Assembly: GCA_022567015.1 (NCBI GenBank)
Contig: JADFHR010000025.1
Location: 1 to 18,281 of the forward strand
Source of the DNA: Pseudomonadota bacterium
GTDB lineage: Bacteria; Pseudomonadota; Alphaproteobacteria; Rhodospirillales; 2-02-FULL-58-16
Length of the DNA: 18,281 nt
Reading direction: 5' to 3'
Shown here: in pieces, positions 15,410 through 18,281 of the stretch
Layout of the letters: every line of letters starts with the position of its first letter
Position numbering within the stretch: position 1 is the stretch's first letter
Notes under the pieces: generated by a model
The model's database searches: none
Told to the model about the DNA's origin: nothing
Seen by the model: the letters and a program-made list of their open reading frames with translations, nothing else
Translations under genes and position numbers: made by a program

Positions 15410-16030
15410 ATGCCGATTAACCTGCCCAATATCCTGACGATCACACGGATCGGCGCCATTCCCGTGGTTGTCGGGCTGCTGTTCATGGGTCCTCCCTTGG
15501 GCAACTGGCTGGCCCTGGCGGCGTATACCTATGCCTGCGTCACCGACTTTTTCGACGGCTACATCGCCCGCGTCCGGGGGCAGCAGTCCACCTTCGGGCG
15601 GTTCCTCGACCCCGTGGCGGACAAGATGTTGGTGGCGTCGGTGCTGCTCAGCGTGGTCGGATTCGACCACATCGGCGGGCTCACCCTGTTGCCGGCGGCG
15701 GTCATCCTGTGCCGCGAGATCCTGGTTTCGGGGCTGCGCGAGTTCCTCGCCGAGGTCCAGGTGGGCGTCCCCGTGACCCGTCTGGCCAAGTGGAAGACGA
15801 CGGTGCAGATGGTGATGCTGGGGTTTCTCATCGTCGGCCCGGCGGGTCCCGATTTCGGCCCCGTCACCACCACCGAAATCGGCGTCTACGGCCTGTGGGC
15901 GGCGGCGATCCTGACCATGATCACCGGGTACGATTACCTGCGCGCCGGGTTGAAGCACATCGCCGAAATCGGCACGCCGGCCGAGCACAAGGCCGTGAAG
16001 GCGGCCAAGCCGGCGGGAAACACCGGTTGA
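15410..16030 (+). CDS. pgsA: CDP-diacylglycerol--glycerol-3-phosphate 3-phosphatidyltransferase
   Basis: PgsA makes phosphatidylglycerol phosphate from CDP-diacylglycerol and glycerol-3-phosphate in the inner membrane, the committed step to phosphatidylglycerol and cardiolipin. The 206-residue product starts NLPNILTITRIGAIPVVV and carries the full CDP-alcohol phosphotransferase motif DGxxAR...GxxxDxxxD: Asp46, Asp49, Gly50, Ala53, Arg54, Gly63, Asp67 and Asp71. Several hydrophobic segments are visible (about 12-27, 32-46, 75-103, 131-142 and 160-177). REILVSGLREFLAEVQV is typical of PgsA rather than other family members. The hydrophilic C-terminus ends in a Lys/Ala tail. The gene follows GGAACACGCC and is separated from uvrC by the inserted repeat. 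Confidence 0.95.
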   Translation: MPINLPNILTITRIGAIPVVVGLLFMGPPLGNWLALAAYTYACVTDFFDGYIARVRGQQSTFGRFLDPVADKMLVASVLLSVVGFDHIGGLTLLPAAVILCREILVSGLREFLAEVQVGVPVTRLAKWKTTVQMVMLGFLIVGPAGPDFGPVTTTEIGVYGLWAAAILTMITGYDYLRAGLKHIAEIGTPAEHKAVKAAKPAGNTG

Positions 16031-16102
16031 TTTGCCGGGACGCGTGACCAATTACTGTCGATTGCAGGCACGGTATCGGGCCGGGGAAGCGAGAGTTCAC
16101 CG

Positions 16103-16624
16103 ATGAAGACCTTCGGCGTGGTGGGATGGAGCGGCAGCGGCAAGACGACGCTCGTGGTCAAGCTGTTGCCCGAGTTGATCGGCCGCGGTCTCAGGGTGTC
16201 GACCATGAAGCACACCCACCACAACTTCGACATCGACCGGCCGGGAAAGGATTCCTACGAGCACCGCCGCGCCGGGGCCGGCGAGGTGCTGCTGGCGTCT
16301 TCGGCGCGCTGGGCGCTGTTGCACGAGATCCGCGACAATCCCGAGCCCGACATGGACGTGCTGATCGGACGCATGGCGCCGTGCGACCTGGTGCTCATCG
16401 AAGGGTTCAAGCGCCACCGCCACCCCAAGGTCGAGGTCTACCGCGCCGCCAACGGCAAGGCGCTCCTGTGCCGGGAAGACCCGACCGTGCTGGCGGTGGC
16501 CAGCGACGGACCCCTGCCCGACGCGCCCGTGCCGGTGCTCGATCTCAACGACGTTGCCGGAATCGCCGATTTCATCGTCGAGCACTGCGGGCTGGGGGGG
16601 AAGAGCAAGGATGGGCTCGTTTAA
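16103..16624 (+). CDS. mobB: Molybdopterin-guanine dinucleotide biosynthesis protein B
   Basis: MobB is a GTP-binding accessory protein of the step that attaches GMP to molybdopterin (with MobA). The 173-residue product has a P-loop GWSGSGKTT (8-16), the MobB signature MKHTHHNFDIDRPGKDS, RRAGAGEVLLASS, and DLVLIEGFKRHRHPKVEV with the Walker-B-like region. Length is normal for free-standing MobB. The ATG is preceded by GGGGAAGCGAGAG. The 72 bases upstream (16031-16102) show no convincing promoter; a TTACTG/TATCGG pair there is weak. Its stop lies inside the moeA start region, overlapping by 14 bases, so the two are probably coupled. Confidence 0.95.
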   Translation: MKTFGVVGWSGSGKTTLVVKLLPELIGRGLRVSTMKHTHHNFDIDRPGKDSYEHRRAGAGEVLLASSARWALLHEIRDNPEPDMDVLIGRMAPCDLVLIEGFKRHRHPKVEVYRAANGKALLCREDPTVLAVASDGPLPDAPVPVLDLNDVAGIADFIVEHCGLGGKSKDGLV

Positions 16625-17867
16625 GGACGACTGTTTCGCCTTCGGCGCCGAGTTGACGCCGCTCGGCGATGCGCTGTCCATGCTGGCCGCCAGGCTGAGC
16701 CCGGTGACCGGCACCGAGACCGTTTCCTTGCGCGCCGCCCTGACGCGCACCCTGGCCGAGGACGTGGTGGCGCCGCGCGACGTGCCGCCCCACGACAACA
16801 CGGCGGTGGACGGATATGCCGTGTTCTTCGACGACCTGAAGACAGACACCGAGACGCGGCTGCCGGTGACCGGGCGCATCACCGCCGGCCATCCCCTGGA
16901 CCGGGCGGCGCGGCGCGGCGAGGCCTTGCGCGTTTTCACCGGCGGGCTGATGCCGGAAGGGCCGGACACGGTGTTCATGGAGGAGAGCTGCGAAACCGAC
17001 GGCGAACAGGTGATCCTCAAGCCGGGAATCACGCGTGGCGCCAACCGGCGCTTCCGCGGCGAGGACGTCCGGGCCGGCACCGTGATCATCCGGTCGGGAC
17101 GGCTTCTCAGGGCCCAGGAGATCGGCCTGTCCGCGTCGGTCGGCCGTTCCCAGATGACGGTCCGCCGGCGGCTGAGGACGGCCGTGCTGTCCACCGGCGA
17201 CGAGGTGTGCGATCCCGGCGGCGAGGCGCCGCCGGGGTGCATTTTCGACGCCAACCGTTACACCATCATGGGGCTTCTGGAAGGTCTGGGGTGCGAGGTC
17301 ACGGACCTGGGCATCCTGCCCGACACCGTGGACGCCATCCGCGACGCCCTGGCCGGGGCGGCGGACGCACACGACCTCATCGTCACCTCGGGCGGCATGT
17401 CGCGGGGCGAGGAGGACCACGTCAAGGAGGCCGTCGAATCCCTGGGCACCCTCCACTTCTGGCGCCTGGCGATCAAGCCGGGCCGTCCCATCGCGCTGGG
17501 CACCGTGGGCGAGACCGCCTTCGTCGGGCTTCCCGGCAATCCGGTGGCGGTCATGGTCACCTTCATGTGCATCGCGCGGCCCGTGGTGCTTCTGCTGTCC
17601 GGGCGCTCGGACATCGAGCCGCCCCGTTTCCGGGTCCGCGCCGGCTTCGACTTCAAGAAGAAGCTGGGCCGCCGCGAATGGCTGCGCGCCCGTCTGGTGA
17701 CCGACGCCGACGGCGGCGTGACCGCGATCAAGCACCCGGCCGCGGGCGCCGGCATCCTCACCTCGATGGTGGAATCGGATGGCCTGATCGAACTGGCCGA
17801 GGACCAGGGCGCCCTGGTCGAGGGAACCATGGTCGATTTCCTTCCCTTCGCCGAGGTGACCCGATGA
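16611..17867 (+). CDS. moeA: Molybdopterin molybdenumtransferase
   Basis: MoeA inserts molybdate into adenylylated molybdopterin to finish molybdenum cofactor. The 418-residue product shows the family motifs in order: PPHDNTAVDGYAV with Asp67 (equivalent to the essential Asp of E. coli AMDGYAV), FTGGLMPEGPDTVFMEE, STGDEVCDPG (Asp197, Glu198), FDANRYTI, VTSGGMSRGEEDHVKEAV, FWRLAIKPGRPIALG and GLPGNPVAVMVTF, followed by the small C-terminal domain IV. I chose ATG 16611 because it follows AGAGCAAGG inside the end of mobB and gives the usual short lead before the conserved LTPLGDAL region. The stop overlaps moaD by ATGA. Confidence 0.96.
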   Translation: MGSFKDDCFAFGAELTPLGDALSMLAARLSPVTGTETVSLRAALTRTLAEDVVAPRDVPPHDNTAVDGYAVFFDDLKTDTETRLPVTGRITAGHPLDRAARRGEALRVFTGGLMPEGPDTVFMEESCETDGEQVILKPGITRGANRRFRGEDVRAGTVIIRSGRLLRAQEIGLSASVGRSQMTVRRRLRTAVLSTGDEVCDPGGEAPPGCIFDANRYTIMGLLEGLGCEVTDLGILPDTVDAIRDALAGAADAHDLIVTSGGMSRGEEDHVKEAVESLGTLHFWRLAIKPGRPIALGTVGETAFVGLPGNPVAVMVTFMCIARPVVLLLSGRSDIEPPRFRVRAGFDFKKKLGRREWLRARLVTDADGGVTAIKHPAAGAGILTSMVESDGLIELAEDQGALVEGTMVDFLPFAEVTR

Positions 17868-18115
17868 AGATCGTCTACTTCGCCTGGATGCGCGAGAAGG
17901 CCGGCGTCGGCGAGGAAGAGGTGACCCCGCCCCCCGAGGTGAAGGACGTGCGCGGCCTGATCGACTGGCTCAAGGGCCGCGGCGGCGGTTACGCCGAAGC
18001 CTTCGCCGACCTCTCGGTGGTGCGCGTCGCGGTCAACCAGGAATATGTTACACTGGACCATCCGGTGGCGGCGGAGGACGAGATCGCCCTGTTCCCGCCG
18101 GTGACCGGAGGGTAG
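17864..18115 (+). CDS. moaD: Molybdopterin synthase sulfur carrier subunit
   Basis: MoaD is a ubiquitin-fold protein whose C-terminal glycine is thiocarboxylated and donates sulfur to cyclic pyranopterin monophosphate in complex with MoaE. The 83-residue product starts MKIVYFAWMREKAGVGEEEV, has LIDWLKGRG and RVAVNQEYV, and ends EDEIALFPPVTGG, the required Gly-Gly terminus. Start and stop are unambiguous through the ATGA overlap with moeA. Its partner gene moaE usually follows directly; here a repeat element starts 10 bases after the stop and the window ends within it, so moaE is not seen. Confidence 0.95.
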   Translation: MKIVYFAWMREKAGVGEEEVTPPPEVKDVRGLIDWLKGRGGGYAEAFADLSVVRVAVNQEYVTLDHPVAAEDEIALFPPVTGG

Positions 18116-18125
18116 CCGGAGCCTG

Positions 18126-18281
18126 ATACCAAGGATCGCTGATCATGACCCGACGAGACGGCTTACCAAGGTTTTCGGCCCTAAGCGTGCGCTGTGGCGA
18201 TGCGGGGCATCGCGAAGCGTGCGCGACGCCGTCCGAAAGCCTTGGTAAGCCGCCGTTCCGGTCGCGTATGCGGCCCGTCGG
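18126..18281. mobile_element. MITE-like palindromic repeat, second copy, cut by window end
   Basis: The first 156 bases match 15097-15252 without gaps, with four substitutions: 18136 T for G, 18158 A for C, 18246 T for C, and 18258 C for G. The 18246 change turns the A-C mismatch of the first arm into an A-T pair, so the arm (18159-18178 with 18233-18252) is fully paired here apart from one G-T. The right half lies outside the window. The orientation is the same as the first copy, and it again begins just after a gene's stop codon. Confidence 0.8.

Overview
The window is GC-rich chromosomal DNA from what looks like an alphaproteobacterium, probably Rhodospirillales-like. The evidence is gene order (rplU-rpmA-obgE-proB-proA-nadD-rsfS-rlmH-gpmI, then envC-like, ctpA, a divergent polysaccharide deacetylase and rppH), a second block SDR-uvrC-pgsA-mobB-moeA-moaD, and the character of the proteins. 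All recognised genes lie on the + strand. I see no rRNA, tRNA, CRISPR array, phage gene or transposase. Most of the window is ordinary housekeeping DNA.

Region 1 (1-646) holds the 3' end of rplU, whose basic tail appears to contain a one-base frameshift, then rpmA and a strong intrinsic terminator. Region 2 (679-5687) is a tightly packed run: obgE (ribosome assembly GTPase), proB and proA (first two steps of proline synthesis), nadD (NAD synthesis), rsfS (ribosome silencing) and rlmH (23S rRNA methylation). Stop/start overlaps suggest translational coupling at obgE/proB and proA/nadD. Region 3 (5747-11789) holds gpmI, an EnvC-like murein hydrolase activator with a degenerate LytM domain, the periplasmic protease ctpA, a membrane-anchored divergent polysaccharide deacetylase that lacks the usual metal-site residues, and rppH (RNA 5'-pyrophosphohydrolase). 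Four-base ATGA overlaps occur at envC-like/ctpA and deacetylase/rppH.

Region 4 (11927-18115) holds a pteridine-reductase-like SDR, a 471-base gene-free and partly AT-rich stretch, uvrC, pgsA and the molybdenum cofactor genes mobB, moeA and moaD. The gene-free stretch carries a hairpin that competes with an intrinsic terminator.

The most unusual feature is a repeat of about 263 bp (15097-15359) between uvrC and pgsA, with a second copy starting 10 bases after the moaD stop and cut by the window end (18126-18281). It has perfect 24-bp terminal inverted repeats enclosing two long hairpin arms. One arm repeats the core of the terminal repeat inside the element. It has no credible protein and looks like a non-autonomous mobile element (MITE-like) or a structured intergenic repeat. 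I cannot match it to a named family from memory.
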